Assembly: GCF_008001015.1 (NCBI RefSeq)
Contig: NZ_CP042862.1
Coordinates: 2,046,001 to 2,110,000 of the forward strand
DNA from: Serinicoccus profundi
Lineage (GTDB): Bacteria > Actinomycetota > Actinomycetes > Actinomycetales > Dermatophilaceae
Length of the DNA: 64,000 nt
Reading direction: 5' to 3'
The notes beneath the pieces were generated by a model. The model was not told the origin of the DNA and did not search any database. It worked only from the letters and a program-made list of their open reading frames with translations. The position numbers and the translations under genes are program-made. Shown piece after piece: positions 50,674 to 61,153 of this stretch. Within the stretch, counting starts at the first letter, position 1. Every line of letters begins with the position of its first letter.

Positions 50674-52755
50674 GTGACTGAGCAGACCGAGCAGACCGAC
50701 GCCCACGTCTGGCTGGAGGAGGTCGAGTCCGAGCGAGCCCTGGCCTGGGTGCGCGAGCGCTCGAGCGCCAGCGAGGAGGGGCTGCGGGGCGACCCGCGCT
50801 TCGCGCAGCTCCACGGCGGGATCCAGGAGGCCCTGGAGGCCAGCGACCGGATCCCCCTCGTCGCCCAGGCGGGAGACCACCTCTACGGCTTCTGGACCGA
50901 CGCGGACCACCCGCGAGGGGTATGGCGTCGCACCAGCTGGGAGTCCTACCGCACGCAGGACCCGGAGTGGGAGGTCCTCGTCGACGTCGACGCGCTGGCC
51001 GCGCAGGAGGACGTGCCGTGGGTGTGGCAGGGCGCGAGCCTGCTCCGGCCCGGGTGCGACCGCGCGCTGGTCCACCTGTCGCGGGGCGGCGCCGACGCCG
51101 GCACCACCCGGGAGCTGGACCTCGGGACCGGTGAGTTCGTGCCCGCGCCCGAGGGCTTCGCCAAGCCCGAGGCCAAGGGCCGGCTGGCCTGGCGGGACCG
51201 CGACCACGTCTACCTCACCACCGCGCAGGACCCGACCGGCGCGACCCGGTCGGGCTACCCCCGCACCGCACGCCTCTGGCGCCGCGGCACCCCCGTCGAG
51301 CAGGCCGAGGTGGTGCACACCATCCCCGAGGACGACCTGGGACTCTTCGTGCACCACGACCAGGATCGCTCGCAGACCGTCCTCACCCGGGTTCCGGCCT
51401 TCTACCGCGAGCAGACCCTCGTCGTCACCGGGGACGGCGTGCAGGCCCTGGACCTGCCGGAGACCGCGTCCGTCTCCGTGCACGGCGACAAGGTCGCGGT
51501 CGAGCTCCGCCACGCCTGGCGGCCCGACGGCACCACCGAGCACGCACCGGGCTCGCTGCTCGTGGCCCCGCTCGCCGCGGTGCTCGCCGACCCCACGTCG
51601 GCACCCTGGGCCCGCCTCGTCACCCCGGACGACCGGTCCGCGCTCGTCGACGTGACGTGGACCGCCCACCAGCTGGTCACCACCACGCTGCGGGACGTGC
51701 GGCATACGGTCCAGGCGCACCGGGCCACCGCTGACGGGTGGGTCAGCACCGACCTCACCGACGCCCTGGAGATCGGTCTCCGCTCGGTCAGCGTGTCCGC
51801 GGTCGACGACCATGCGAGCGACGACCTCTGGCTGGTGACCACCGGCTTCCTCGACCCGATGACCCTCTCCCTGGCTCAGCTCGTGGAGTCCACCGAGTCC
51901 ACCGACGGCGTCGCGCTCGAGCCGCTGCGTCAGGCCCCCGCGCGCTTCGACGCCTCCGGGCTGGGCGTCACCCAGGAGTGGGCCACCTCCGCCGACGGCA
52001 CCCGGGTGCCCTACTGGCAGGTCGGGCCCGCCGACCTGCCGCTGGACGGCACGACGCCGACCGTCCTGCACGGCTACGGCGGCTTCGAGCATGCCCTCAC
52101 CCCCGCCTACGACCCCATCGTCGGGCGTGCCTGGCTGGCGCACGGTCACGTCCACGTCGTCGCGGGCATCCGCGGTGGTGGCGAGTTCGGCCCGCGCTGG
52201 CACCAAGGAGCCCTGCAGGAGAACCGCCACCGCGCCTACGAGGACTTCGTCTGCGTCGCCCGCGACCTCGTCACCCGCGGCGTCACCTCCGTCCCACGGC
52301 TCGGGACGACCGGCCGCAGCAACGGCGGCCTGCTCGTGGGCAACATGCTCACCGGCTACCCCGAGGACTTCGGGGCGATCGTCTGCCAGGTGCCGCTGCT
52401 CGACATGGCGCGCTACCACCAGCTGCTCGCCGGTGCGTCGTGGATGGCGGAGTACGGCGACCCGGACGACCCCGAGCAGTGGGGTTGGCTCCAGACCTTC
52501 TCCCCCTACCACCGCTTCGACCCCGAGCGCCCCACTCCCCCGGTCTACCTCGCGACCTCGACCCGCGACGACCGCGTGCACCCGGGGCACGCGCGCAAGA
52601 TGGCGGCGCTGCTGGAGGAGCACGGGCGCGACGTGACCTACTGGGAGAACACCGAGGGCGGGCACGGCGGCGCGAGCACCGCGGCGCAGTGGGCGACCTG
52701 GCACGCGCTCGCCTGGGCGTTCCTGCACGAGCGGATCACCGACCCGGTGTCCTGA
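50674..52755 (+). CDS. Prolyl oligopeptidase family (S9) serine peptidase
   Basis: A 693-residue cytosolic peptidase, GTG start. The N-terminal beta-propeller covers about 50-400. The alpha/beta hydrolase part has VLHGYGGFEHALTPAYDP, AGIRGGGEFGPRWHQGAL, the nucleophile elbow TTGRSNGGLLVG, YLATSTRDDRVHPGHARKM (Asp) and NTEGGHGGAS (His). It resembles prolyl endopeptidases rather than oligopeptidase B. It probably breaks down short peptides in the cytoplasm. The upstream 160 bases hold only the divergent start region of the secreted aminopeptidase. Confidence 0.92.
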   Translation: MTEQTEQTDAHVWLEEVESERALAWVRERSSASEEGLRGDPRFAQLHGGIQEALEASDRIPLVAQAGDHLYGFWTDADHPRGVWRRTSWESYRTQDPEWEVLVDVDALAAQEDVPWVWQGASLLRPGCDRALVHLSRGGADAGTTRELDLGTGEFVPAPEGFAKPEAKGRLAWRDRDHVYLTTAQDPTGATRSGYPRTARLWRRGTPVEQAEVVHTIPEDDLGLFVHHDQDRSQTVLTRVPAFYREQTLVVTGDGVQALDLPETASVSVHGDKVAVELRHAWRPDGTTEHAPGSLLVAPLAAVLADPTSAPWARLVTPDDRSALVDVTWTAHQLVTTTLRDVRHTVQAHRATADGWVSTDLTDALEIGLRSVSVSAVDDHASDDLWLVTTGFLDPMTLSLAQLVESTESTDGVALEPLRQAPARFDASGLGVTQEWATSADGTRVPYWQVGPADLPLDGTTPTVLHGYGGFEHALTPAYDPIVGRAWLAHGHVHVVAGIRGGGEFGPRWHQGALQENRHRAYEDFVCVARDLVTRGVTSVPRLGTTGRSNGGLLVGNMLTGYPEDFGAIVCQVPLLDMARYHQLLAGASWMAEYGDPDDPEQWGWLQTFSPYHRFDPERPTPPVYLATSTRDDRVHPGHARKMAALLEEHGRDVTYWENTEGGHGGASTAAQWATWHALAWAFLHERITDPVS

Positions 52756-52779
52756 CAGCCCGCCTGGGCCGGTGCCGCC

Positions 52780-53634
52780 TCAGAGCAGGACCGTGGCGAA
52801 GGTCCCCGTCTGCACCATGCCGACGCGGCGGTAGGTCGCGAGCGCCCGCGCGTTGAAGTCGTTGACGTAGAGGGTGACGACCGGGGCGACGTGGCGGATC
52901 GTGTGCTCGACCACGGCCGCCATCGCCGGCGCGGCCATCCCCTGGCCGCGCCACCGCGGATGCACCCACACGCCCTGGACCTGCGCCACCCCGAGCGCCA
53001 CCGAGCCGAGGTCGGCCTTGAAGACGACCTCGCCGTCCTCGACGCGCACCAGGGTGTGGGACTGGTCGATGAGCCCGGCCACGGCCCGCCGGTATGCCGT
53101 GGCGTTGCCGCGGTAGGGCGGGTAGCCGATCTCCTCGGTGAACATCGCGGCCGCCGCCGGGACGACGAGGTCGAGCTCCTCGGCCCGCGCCGGGCGGACC
53201 AGGGGGTCGATCGGCACCCCGACCGAGCTGGGCAGGGCCTGCATGGTCATCACGGGCTGGCTGCGGCGGACCTCGCGAGGCTCGCCCCAGTGCGGCTCGA
53301 GCCGGGCCCAGAGGTCGAGCACCTGGTCGGCCGGGCCGAAGATCGAGCTGGCGCTCGCGCGGCGCTTGACGACCTTGCCGGCCAGCGCCCCCAACGCGCG
53401 CGGCCCGGCCTCGACCGGGACGACGTTGGCGGCGCACCAGCACAGCGCGTGGTCCCCGCCGGACTCGTAGCCGAACAGCGGCCCCCGCGTGCCGATGAGG
53501 CCGCTCTCCCGGATGCGGGCGGCGACGAAGACGTTGGTCACCGGGTCCTGCGCGCAGACGTCGAGGGCACGGCGGACGTCCTGCAGGCCGTAGGCGCGCA
53601 CGCTCGACATACCGGAGCCCAGGGTGCGCAGCAT
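52780..53634 (-). CDS. GNAT acetyltransferase with DUF4081 domain
   Basis: A 284-residue protein from ATG 53634 (MLRTLGSGMSSVRAYGLQDVRRALDVC). The N-terminal DUF4081-like half (to about 140) has DPVTNVFVAARIRESG and FGYESGGDHALCWCAANVVP. The C-terminal GNAT domain has EEIGYPPYRGNATAYRR, VQGVWVHPRWRGQGMAAPAMAAVVEH (acetyl-CoA loop) and TLYVNDFNARALATYRRVGM. In mycobacteria a homolog lies beside ispG, which in this window is 9 kb away. The substrate is unknown. It is convergent with the S9 peptidase and diverges from glpD. Confidence 0.88.
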   Translation of the reverse strand: MLRTLGSGMSSVRAYGLQDVRRALDVCAQDPVTNVFVAARIRESGLIGTRGPLFGYESGGDHALCWCAANVVPVEAGPRALGALAGKVVKRRASASSIFGPADQVLDLWARLEPHWGEPREVRRSQPVMTMQALPSSVGVPIDPLVRPARAEELDLVVPAAAAMFTEEIGYPPYRGNATAYRRAVAGLIDQSHTLVRVEDGEVVFKADLGSVALGVAQVQGVWVHPRWRGQGMAAPAMAAVVEHTIRHVAPVVTLYVNDFNARALATYRRVGMVQTGTFATVLL

Positions 53635-53735
53635 GGCCCCAGCCTGCCGCACCCCGACCGACCGCGCGACACCGGCCACGCCGCGGGGGTGGACGCCACG
53701 TCATCCGGGCCCTGTGCCACCCCTTGCCAGTCGCG

Positions 53736-53741
53736 TAGTGT
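53736..53741 (+). promoter_or_regulatory. Possible -10 element of the glp operon
   Basis: TAGTGT fits TANNNT; GTGCCA 16 bases upstream is a poor -35. The leader to glpD would be about 48 bases and contains AGGAAGG as ribosome binding site. Confidence 0.3.
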
Positions 53742-53795
53742 CAGGGCAGGATCGGAACCCACCGCGGGACCGCCCCGCCACCAGGAAGGTCACCC

Positions 53796-55559
53796 ATGCA
53801 GCCACGCCCACTCGACCCGGCCAGCCGCGACCAGGCCCTCCAGGCCCTGAGGGACTCCAGCGCCGGGGGCGAGCCGCTCGACGTGCTCGTCATCGGTGGC
53901 GGGGTGACCGGGGCGGGAGCCGCCCTGGACGCCGCCACCCGCGGGCTGTCCACCGTCATCGTCGAGGCCCAGGACTGGGCCTCCGGCACCTCGCAGTGGT
54001 CGACCAAGCTCGTCCACGGCGGCCTGCGCTACCTCCAGATGCTCGACTTCAAGCTCGTCCACGAGGCGCTCACCGAGCGCGGCCTGCTGCTCAAGACCCT
54101 GGCCCCGCACCTCGTCAAGCCGATGCCCTTCCTCATCCCGCTGGAGCACCGCGTGTGGCAGCGCGCCTACTACGGTGCCGGCGTCACGCTCTACGACCTC
54201 CTGGCCAACATCATGCCGGGCCGTCGGGCGCTGCCGATCCACCAGCACACCACCCGCGGCGGGCTGAGCAAGCAGTTCCCCGACCTGCGCCACGACACGG
54301 CGATCGGCGCCGTGAAGTACTACGACGCGACCGTCGACGATGCCCGGCTCGTCTCGACCCTGGTCCGCACCGCCCACACCTACGGCGCCGAGGCCGCCAG
54401 CCGCACCGAGGTCGTCCGCATCGTCAAGGACGAGCACGGCACCGCGATCGGCGCCGAGGTGGCCGACCTCGAGACCGGCGAGCGCTTCGAGGCCCGCGCC
54501 CGGCACATCATCAACTGCACCGGCGTGTGGACCGACGACGTCTCCGAGCTGGCCGACACCGACGGCGGGCTCAACGTCCTCGCCTCCAAGGGCATCCACC
54601 TCGTCATCCCGCGCGAGCGGATCCAGGGCACCTCGGGCCTCTTCCTGCAGACCGAGAAGTCGGTGCTGTTCTTCATCCCGTGGTCGCGCTACTGGATCCT
54701 CGGCACCACGGACACCCCGTGGGAGCTGAACCGCCAGAACCCGGTCGCCACCGCGTCGGACATCGACTACGTCCTCGACCACGCCAACGCCGTCCTCAAG
54801 ACGACGCTCACCCGCGACGACGTCGTCGGCTGGTATGCCGGTCTGCGGCCGCTGCTGCAGCCCGGCACCAAGGAGGGCACCGACTCGGCGAAGGTCAGCC
54901 GGGAGCACACCGTCGCCAGCCCGGTGCCGGGGCTCACCGTCATCGGGGGCGGCAAGCTCACGACATACCGCGTCATGGCCAAGGACGCCGTGGACTTCGC
55001 GCTCGGCGGCCGCGCCGAGGACCTCCCGTGCATCACCGACCAGATCCCGCTGCTCGGCGCGGTGGGCGAGGCGGCGATGCGGCGACGGATGCCGCAGCTG
55101 CGCGAGCGGTTCGGGTGGAGCGAGCAGCTGACCGACCACCTCCTGCACCGCTATGGCTCCCTCGTGGAGGAGCTCCTGGCCCTTATCGAGCAGGACCCCT
55201 CGCTCGCGCGGACGCTGGAGCACTCCACGGCATACCTGCGCGCCGAGGTGGCCCACGCCTGCCGCACCGAGGGGGTCCTGCACCTCGAGGACCTCATGAT
55301 GCGCCGCACCCGGCTCATCTACGAGGCTCCGGAGAAGGGCCTGGCCACGGTGCCTGAGATCGCCGACATCGCCGCGGCCGAGCTCGGCTGGGACGAGGAG
55401 AAGAAGCAGGCCGAGATCGAGGCCTACTCCGCTCGCGCCCGGGCCGAGATCGCGGCCGCGCAGGAGCCGGACGACCAGAGCGCCGCCGGGGTGCGCGCGC
55501 ACCTCGGTGAGGTGGCCCCCCTGCAGGCGATGGGGTCGGTCGCCCAGACCACAGATTGA
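53796..55559 (+). CDS. glpD: Aerobic glycerol-3-phosphate dehydrogenase
   Basis: Membrane-associated flavoprotein oxidising glycerol-3-phosphate to dihydroxyacetone phosphate, 587 residues. The N-terminal FAD motif is DVLVIGGGVTGAGAALDAATRGL. SGTSQWSTKLVHGGLRYL, the substrate region WILGTTDTPWE and GLTVIGGGKLTTYRVMAKDAVD are family signatures, followed by the C-terminal DAO_C domain (about 410-540). A charged tail of about 30 residues follows. First gene of glpD-glpF-glpK, with glpF 51 bases downstream. Confidence 0.95.
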   Translation: MQPRPLDPASRDQALQALRDSSAGGEPLDVLVIGGGVTGAGAALDAATRGLSTVIVEAQDWASGTSQWSTKLVHGGLRYLQMLDFKLVHEALTERGLLLKTLAPHLVKPMPFLIPLEHRVWQRAYYGAGVTLYDLLANIMPGRRALPIHQHTTRGGLSKQFPDLRHDTAIGAVKYYDATVDDARLVSTLVRTAHTYGAEAASRTEVVRIVKDEHGTAIGAEVADLETGERFEARARHIINCTGVWTDDVSELADTDGGLNVLASKGIHLVIPRERIQGTSGLFLQTEKSVLFFIPWSRYWILGTTDTPWELNRQNPVATASDIDYVLDHANAVLKTTLTRDDVVGWYAGLRPLLQPGTKEGTDSAKVSREHTVASPVPGLTVIGGGKLTTYRVMAKDAVDFALGGRAEDLPCITDQIPLLGAVGEAAMRRRMPQLRERFGWSEQLTDHLLHRYGSLVEELLALIEQDPSLARTLEHSTAYLRAEVAHACRTEGVLHLEDLMMRRTRLIYEAPEKGLATVPEIADIAAAELGWDEEKKQAEIEAYSARARAEIAAAQEPDDQSAAGVRAHLGEVAPLQAMGSVAQTTD

Positions 55560-55610
55560 CCAACGGCCCGGGCGCCCGCCCGGTTCGTCCGCACGACAAA
55601 GGAGTCAACC

Positions 55611-56366
55611 GTGGGAGAGGTCTTCGTCTCGGAGGTGCTCGGCACCGCCACCCTGTTGCTGTTCGGCTGCGGCGTGGTCGCCAACGCGATCCTGCCCAAG
55701 ACCAAGGGCTTCGGAGGAGGTGGCGGCGGCGCCTGGTTGCTCATCAACTTCGGCTGGGGGCTCGGCGTCTTCGCCGGTGTCTTCGTGGCCTTCAAGTCCG
55801 GGGCGCACCTCAACCCCGCCGTGACGGTCGGCCTGTGGGCCAACGGGGCCGACTTCTTCCCGGGCAACCCCGACATGGGCCTGGCGGCCGTGCCGGCGAA
55901 CGTCGGCAACGCGATGATCTACTTCGCGGCGCAGATGCTCGGAGCCTTCATCGGCGCCGTCCTGGCCTGGGCGGCCTACAAGATGCACTTCGACCAGGAG
56001 GCCGACCCGGGCGTCAAGCTCGGGGTCTTCTCGACCGGCCCCGAGCTGCGCGGCTACGGCTGGAACCTCGTCACCGAGGTCATCGGCACCTTCGCCCTCG
56101 TCTTCGTCGTCATCGCCTTCGGCAGCACCCCCTCGGGGCTGGGACCGCTCGCGGTGGCCCTGCTGGTCGTCGGCATCGGCGCCAGCCTCGGTGGCCCGAC
56201 GGGGTATGCCATCAACCCGGCCCGTGACCTCGGTCCGCGCATCGCGCACGCGGTCCTACCGATCCCCGGCAAGGGCAGCAGCGACTGGGCCTACGCCTGG
56301 GTGCCGGTCGTCGGCCCGCTGCTCGGCGGCCTCCTGGCCGGCCTGGCGGCGATCCTGTTCATCTGA
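55611..56366 (+). CDS. glpF: Glycerol uptake facilitator (MIP family)
   Basis: A 251-residue aquaglyceroporin, GTG start with AAAGGAG upstream. The two half-helix motifs are HLNPAVTVGL and AINPARDLGPRI; the Asp after the second NPAR is typical of glycerol-conducting GlpF rather than water-only channels. Six membrane helices are visible. A short Gly-rich loop after helix 1 (GFGGGGGGAW) is unusual but in frame. It lies between glpD and glpK. Confidence 0.95.
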   Translation: MGEVFVSEVLGTATLLLFGCGVVANAILPKTKGFGGGGGGAWLLINFGWGLGVFAGVFVAFKSGAHLNPAVTVGLWANGADFFPGNPDMGLAAVPANVGNAMIYFAAQMLGAFIGAVLAWAAYKMHFDQEADPGVKLGVFSTGPELRGYGWNLVTEVIGTFALVFVVIAFGSTPSGLGPLAVALLVVGIGASLGGPTGYAINPARDLGPRIAHAVLPIPGKGSSDWAYAWVPVVGPLLGGLLAGLAAILFI

Positions 56367-56419
56367 CCACTCCGCAGACCAGCTCAACGACATCCACAAC
56401 GACGTGAAGGAGCAGACCC

Positions 56420-57961
<1,542 letters not shown>

Positions 57962-57979
57962 CCGGCGCCCCCCGCGGTG

Positions 57980-58013
57980 GTGAGCCCCTGCCCAGTTCTG
58001 GGCGGGGGCTCAC
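57980..58013 (+). terminator. Terminator of the glp operon
   Basis: A 15-bp stem with one G-T wobble (57980-57994 with 57999-58013) and a GTTC loop, 19 bases after the glpK stop. There is no T-tract. Confidence 0.75.
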
Positions 58014-58035
58014 CCACGTCGGGAGCAGGAGGACT

Positions 58036-58041
58036 TACAGT
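58036..58041 (+). promoter_or_regulatory. -10 element of a leaderless promoter (ABC transporter)
   Basis: TACAGT (TANNNT) is followed by six bases and the ATG at 58048. The nearest Shine-Dalgarno-like GGAGG lies too far upstream to serve the ATG. Confidence 0.45.
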
Positions 58042-58047
58042 GCCCTC

Positions 58048-58863
58048 ATGAAGAACTCGATGCTTCCTGTGCTGGCCCTGGCCGCAGCTACCCTCTCCCT
58101 GTCCGCGTGCGGTGGCTCCGACGACACCGAGGCGGGGGGCCTCGACCTCATCACCGACGGCACGCTGACCGTCTGCTCGGACATCCCCTACCCGCCGTTC
58201 GAGGTGGAGGACTCCTCGACCGAGTCCGGGTACAGCGGTTTCGACATCGACCTGATGCAGGCGATCGCGGATGGTCTGGAGCTGGACCTGCTGGTCAAGG
58301 ACTCCTCCTTCGACGCGCTGCAGTCCGGCCTGGCCCTGAACGCCGGGGACTGCGACATCGTCGCCTCCGCCATGACGATCACCCCGGAGCGCGAGGCCAA
58401 CCTCGCCTTCTCCGAGGGCTACTACGACTCCCAGCAGTCGCTGCTGGTCCCGAGTGGTTCGGACATCACCGGCATCGGTGACCTGGCCGGGGCCACCGTC
58501 GGGGTGCAGCAGGGCACCACGGGAGAGACCTACACCGAGGAGAACGCTCCCGACGCGGTCATCACCGCCTTCCCCAGCAACGCCGAGATGTTCCAGGCGA
58601 TCCAGGCCGGTCAGGTCGACGCCCTCCTGCAGGACCTCCCGGTCAACCTCGACAACGCCCGCAACGGCGACTTCGAGGTGGTCGAGGAGTACTCCACCAA
58701 CGAGCTCTACGGCTTCGCGATGGCCAAGGACAACACCGCCCTGGTGGAGGCGGTCGACGAGCAGCTGGCCGCCCTGCGCGACAGCGGTGAGTACGACGAG
58801 ATGTACGACACCTACTTCAGCACCGAAGGTGGCGACGACGACGCCGCCACCTCCGACGGCTGA
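58048..58863 (+). CDS. Amino-acid ABC transporter substrate-binding lipoprotein
   Basis: A 271-residue family 3 solute-binding protein. Lipobox LSAC places the lipid anchor at Cys21. The binding domain has [71 protein letters not shown] and [15 protein letters not shown], typical of polar amino-acid receptors; the Arg in TPERE contacts the ligand carboxylate in this family. The specific amino acid cannot be told. First gene of a three-gene import operon. Confidence 0.93.
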   Translation: MKNSMLPVLALAAATLSLSACGGSDDTEAGGLDLITDGTLTVCSDIPYPPFEVEDSSTESGYSGFDIDLMQAIADGLELDLLVKDSSFDALQSGLALNAGDCDIVASAMTITPEREANLAFSEGYYDSQQSLLVPSGSDITGIGDLAGATVGVQQGTTGETYTEENAPDAVITAFPSNAEMFQAIQAGQVDALLQDLPVNLDNARNGDFEVVEEYSTNELYGFAMAKDNTALVEAVDEQLAALRDSGEYDEMYDTYFSTEGGDDDAATSDG

Positions 58864-58881
58864 TCCGCGAGGCACCCTCCC

Positions 58882-59676
58882 GTGACCCGCACCCAGCGCC
58901 AACGCGCCGTCCGCCTCGTCCTCTACGCGCTCTTCGTCCTGCTCATCGTCGGCTTCGTCCTGGTGGCGGACTGGGAGGCGATCAAGGAGAGCTTCTTCCT
59001 ACGAGAAGGCTTCACCGAGACCTGGCAGGACTTCCTCTTCATCGGGGCCAAGAACACCATCCTCTACACGGTGATCGCCTTCGTCGGAGGCTTTGCGTTG
59101 GCGCTGGTGCTGGTCCTGATGCGGCTCGCTCCAGCAGCTCCCTTCCGGTGGCTCTCCACCGGCTACATCGAGCTGTTCCGCGGTCTGCCCGCGCTGGTGG
59201 TCATCCTCTTCATGGCCTTCGGCATCCCGATCGCCTTCGACTGGCGTCCGCCCGGCGGCCCGGTCGGGGCGGGGCTGGTCGGCCTCATGCTGGTCTCGGC
59301 TGCCTATATGGCCGAGACCCTGCGCGCCGGCATCCAGGCGGTGCCGAAGGGACAGACCGAGGCGGCCCGCTCGCTCGGCATGAGTGGTCCGTGGACCATG
59401 GCCACCGTCGTCATGCCCCAGGCGTTGCGCATCGTCATCCCGCCGCTGACCAACGAGCTGGTCATCCTCATCAAGGACACCTCGCTGCTCTTCGTCATCG
59501 GCATGGCGGCCAACCAGAAGGAGCTGACGGTCATGGCGCGCGACTTCATGACCAGCGGACCCTCGGCCGGCACCGCGACCTCGTTGGTCTTCGTCGCCCT
59601 GCTCTACCTGGCCATCACTCTCCCCCTGACCCAGCTGGTGTCCTGGCTGGAGCGCCGACAGAACAGGTCCCGCTGA
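58882..59676 (+). CDS. Amino-acid ABC transporter permease
   Basis: A 264-residue inner-membrane permease of the HisMQ type, GTG start. About five to six helices are seen; the EAA loop that contacts the ATPase is [49 protein letters not shown] is the family's first-helix region. Only one permease gene is present, so it may work as a homodimer. The stop overlaps the ATPase start by one base (TGATG). Confidence 0.93.
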   Translation: MTRTQRQRAVRLVLYALFVLLIVGFVLVADWEAIKESFFLREGFTETWQDFLFIGAKNTILYTVIAFVGGFALALVLVLMRLAPAAPFRWLSTGYIELFRGLPALVVILFMAFGIPIAFDWRPPGGPVGAGLVGLMLVSAAYMAETLRAGIQAVPKGQTEAARSLGMSGPWTMATVVMPQALRIVIPPLTNELVILIKDTSLLFVIGMAANQKELTVMARDFMTSGPSAGTATSLVFVALLYLAITLPLTQLVSWLERRQNRSR

Positions 59677-60446
59677 TGACTGAACGACTGCACCCGACCC
59701 AGCAGGTCGACACCTCGGCGCCCGCCATCGAGGTCCGGGGTCTGCACAAGTCCTTCGGCGACAACCACGTCCTCACCGGCATCGACTTCCACGTCGACGC
59801 CGGCCAGGTCGTCTGCGTCATCGGGCCCTCCGGCTCGGGCAAGTCGACGCTGCTCCGCTGCGTCAACCGGCTCGAGGAGCCCACCAGTGGGCAGGTGCTC
59901 ATCGAGGGCATCGACATCACCGACCCGGAGACCGAGCTGGACGCCGTCCGAACTCGCATCGGCATGGTGTTCCAGCAGTTCAACCTCTTCAGCCACATGA
60001 CCGTGCTGCGCAACCTCACCGTCGCTCAGCAGCGGGCCAAGAAGCGCGGTCGCAAGGAGGCCGAGGAGGTCGCCCGGGCCAACCTCGAGCGGGTCGGGCT
60101 GGCGGAGAAGATCGACGCCTACCCCGCCCACCTTTCCGGTGGCCAGCAGCAGCGGGTGGCCATCGCGCGGGCGCTGTCGATGAATCCCGACATGATGCTC
60201 TTCGACGAGCCGACCTCGGCGCTGGACCCCGAGCTCGTCGGGGAGGTCCTGGACGTCATGAAGTCGCTGGCGGCCGAGGGGATGACGATGATGGTCGTCA
60301 CCCACGAGATGGGCTTCGCCCGCGAGGTCGGCGACAAGCTCGTCTTCATGGCCGACGGCGTCATCTGCGAGGAGGGCGACCCCCGCGAGGTGCTCGCCAA
60401 CCCCCGCCAGGCCCGCACCCGCGAGTTCCTCTCCAAGGTCCTCTAG
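59676..60446 (+). CDS. Amino-acid ABC transporter ATP-binding protein
   Basis: A 256-residue ATPase, start at the ATG overlapping the permease stop. Walker [22 protein letters not shown]-loop [14 protein letters not shown], signature [19 protein letters not shown], Walker [15 protein letters not shown] and the H-loop [10 protein letters not shown] are all intact. It matches the GlnQ/HisP class for polar amino acids. Last gene of the operon; a perfect 50-bp palindrome begins five bases after its stop. Confidence 0.95.
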   Translation: MTERLHPTQQVDTSAPAIEVRGLHKSFGDNHVLTGIDFHVDAGQVVCVIGPSGSGKSTLLRCVNRLEEPTSGQVLIEGIDITDPETELDAVRTRIGMVFQQFNLFSHMTVLRNLTVAQQRAKKRGRKEAEEVARANLERVGLAEKIDAYPAHLSGGQQQRVAIARALSMNPDMMLFDEPTSALDPELVGEVLDVMKSLAAEGMTMMVVTHEMGFAREVGDKLVFMADGVICEEGDPREVLANPRQARTREFLSKVL

Positions 60447-60450
60447 ATCC

Positions 60451-60500
60451 ACCGGGCGTCGCAGATGGTTGTCGTACGACAACCATCTGCGACGCCCGGT
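60451..60500. repeat. Perfect 50-bp palindrome
   Basis: Positions 60451-60475 and 60476-60500 are exact reverse complements with no spacer; the centre reads GTCGTACGAC. It lies between the convergent ABC transporter operon and the SRPBCC gene and would act as a bidirectional terminator, or as a cruciform. Confidence 0.9.
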
Positions 60501-60577
60501 CGGTCAGGGAGCGACCATCTGCGACGCCCGGTGGGTCAGGGGGCGACCATCTGCGGCGCTCGGTGGGTCAGGGGTGG
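60481..60577. repeat. Three 32-bp tandem repeats continuing from the palindrome arm
   Basis: Units containing ACCATCTGCGACGCCCGGT start at 60482, 60514 and 60546, a period of exactly 32 bases. Each unit ends GGTCAGGG or similar. Unit 1 is also the right arm of the 50-bp palindrome. Units 2 and 3 differ from it at a few positions. No coding role is apparent. Confidence 0.85.
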
Positions 60578-60584
60578 GAGACGG

Positions 60585-61139
60585 TCAGCGCTCGACGAGG
60601 GCCTTGAGCCGGGCGAGACCCTTCTCGAAGTCCTTGCCGACGAGCCGGTCCATCGACATGACCCGACCGAGCACCCGCATGACTCCGGTGTGCTCGCCCT
60701 CCATGCTCCAGGTCACCAGCGTGCTCGCCCCAGAGCCAGACCCAGAGCCAGAGCCAGAGCCAGAGTCCGCGGCAGACCCCGAGCCGGACTCCGACGCATC
60801 CCCAGGCGCTGGCGACTGCGGCTCCAGGTCGAGCCGGATGCGGTTGTCCGCCGGGAAGGGCTTCTCGAAGTGCAGGTCGATGTGCACCGACCGCGGCGGC
60901 TCCACCGCGGTGATCTGCATCGAGCCCTCACCGGCCTTGCTGTTGCCGTCCCAGGCATACCCCGACCCGACGCCGGACTTGGGCCCGGAGTAGGTCCGCC
61001 GCATCGCCGGATCCACGCCCTCCCAGGGCGACCAGTCCCGCCAGCGCCGGAAGTCCACCAGCTCGACGAAGATCCGCTCCGGAGGCGCCTGGACGAGGAT
61101 GCTCCTGGAGGCGGCGTAGGGCAGGGGCGCGAGGCGCAT
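60585..61139 (-). CDS. SRPBCC-family (START-like) protein with a Ser-Gly repeat insertion
   Basis: A 184-residue polyketide-cyclase/START-like protein from ATG 61139 (MRLAPLPYAASRSILVQAPPERIFVELVDFRRWRDWSPW), with AGGAGG upstream. The core pattern FVELVDFRRWRDWSPWEGVDPAMRRTYSGP and YAWDGNSKAGEGSM is typical of the ligand-binding helix-grip fold. Residues about 115-140 are a low-complexity Ser/Gly/Asp run encoded by six 6-bp repeats (60730-60765), inserted before the strand STLVTWSMEGEH. The C-terminal helix MDRLVGKDFEKGLARLKALVE is intact. The ligand is unknown. Confidence 0.85.
   Translation of the reverse strand: MRLAPLPYAASRSILVQAPPERIFVELVDFRRWRDWSPWEGVDPAMRRTYSGPKSGVGSGYAWDGNSKAGEGSMQITAVEPPRSVHIDLHFEKPFPADNRIRLDLEPQSPAPGDASESGSGSAADSGSGSGSGSGSGASTLVTWSMEGEHTGVMRVLGRVMSMDRLVGKDFEKGLARLKALVER
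60730..60765 (-). repeat. 6-bp microsatellite (CCAGAG x6)
   Basis: Six consecutive hexamers, five CCAGAG and one CCAGAC, encoding Ser-Gly pairs on the minus strand within the SRPBCC gene. The length is a multiple of three, so copy-number change would alter the linker without shifting the frame. Confidence 0.9.
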
Positions 61140-61153
61140 ACGGGTCCCTCCTG

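Noticed and set aside
60481-60577. CRISPR-like array at the 32-bp repeats
   Set aside because: The repeats are directly contiguous with no unique spacers and no cas genes nearby.
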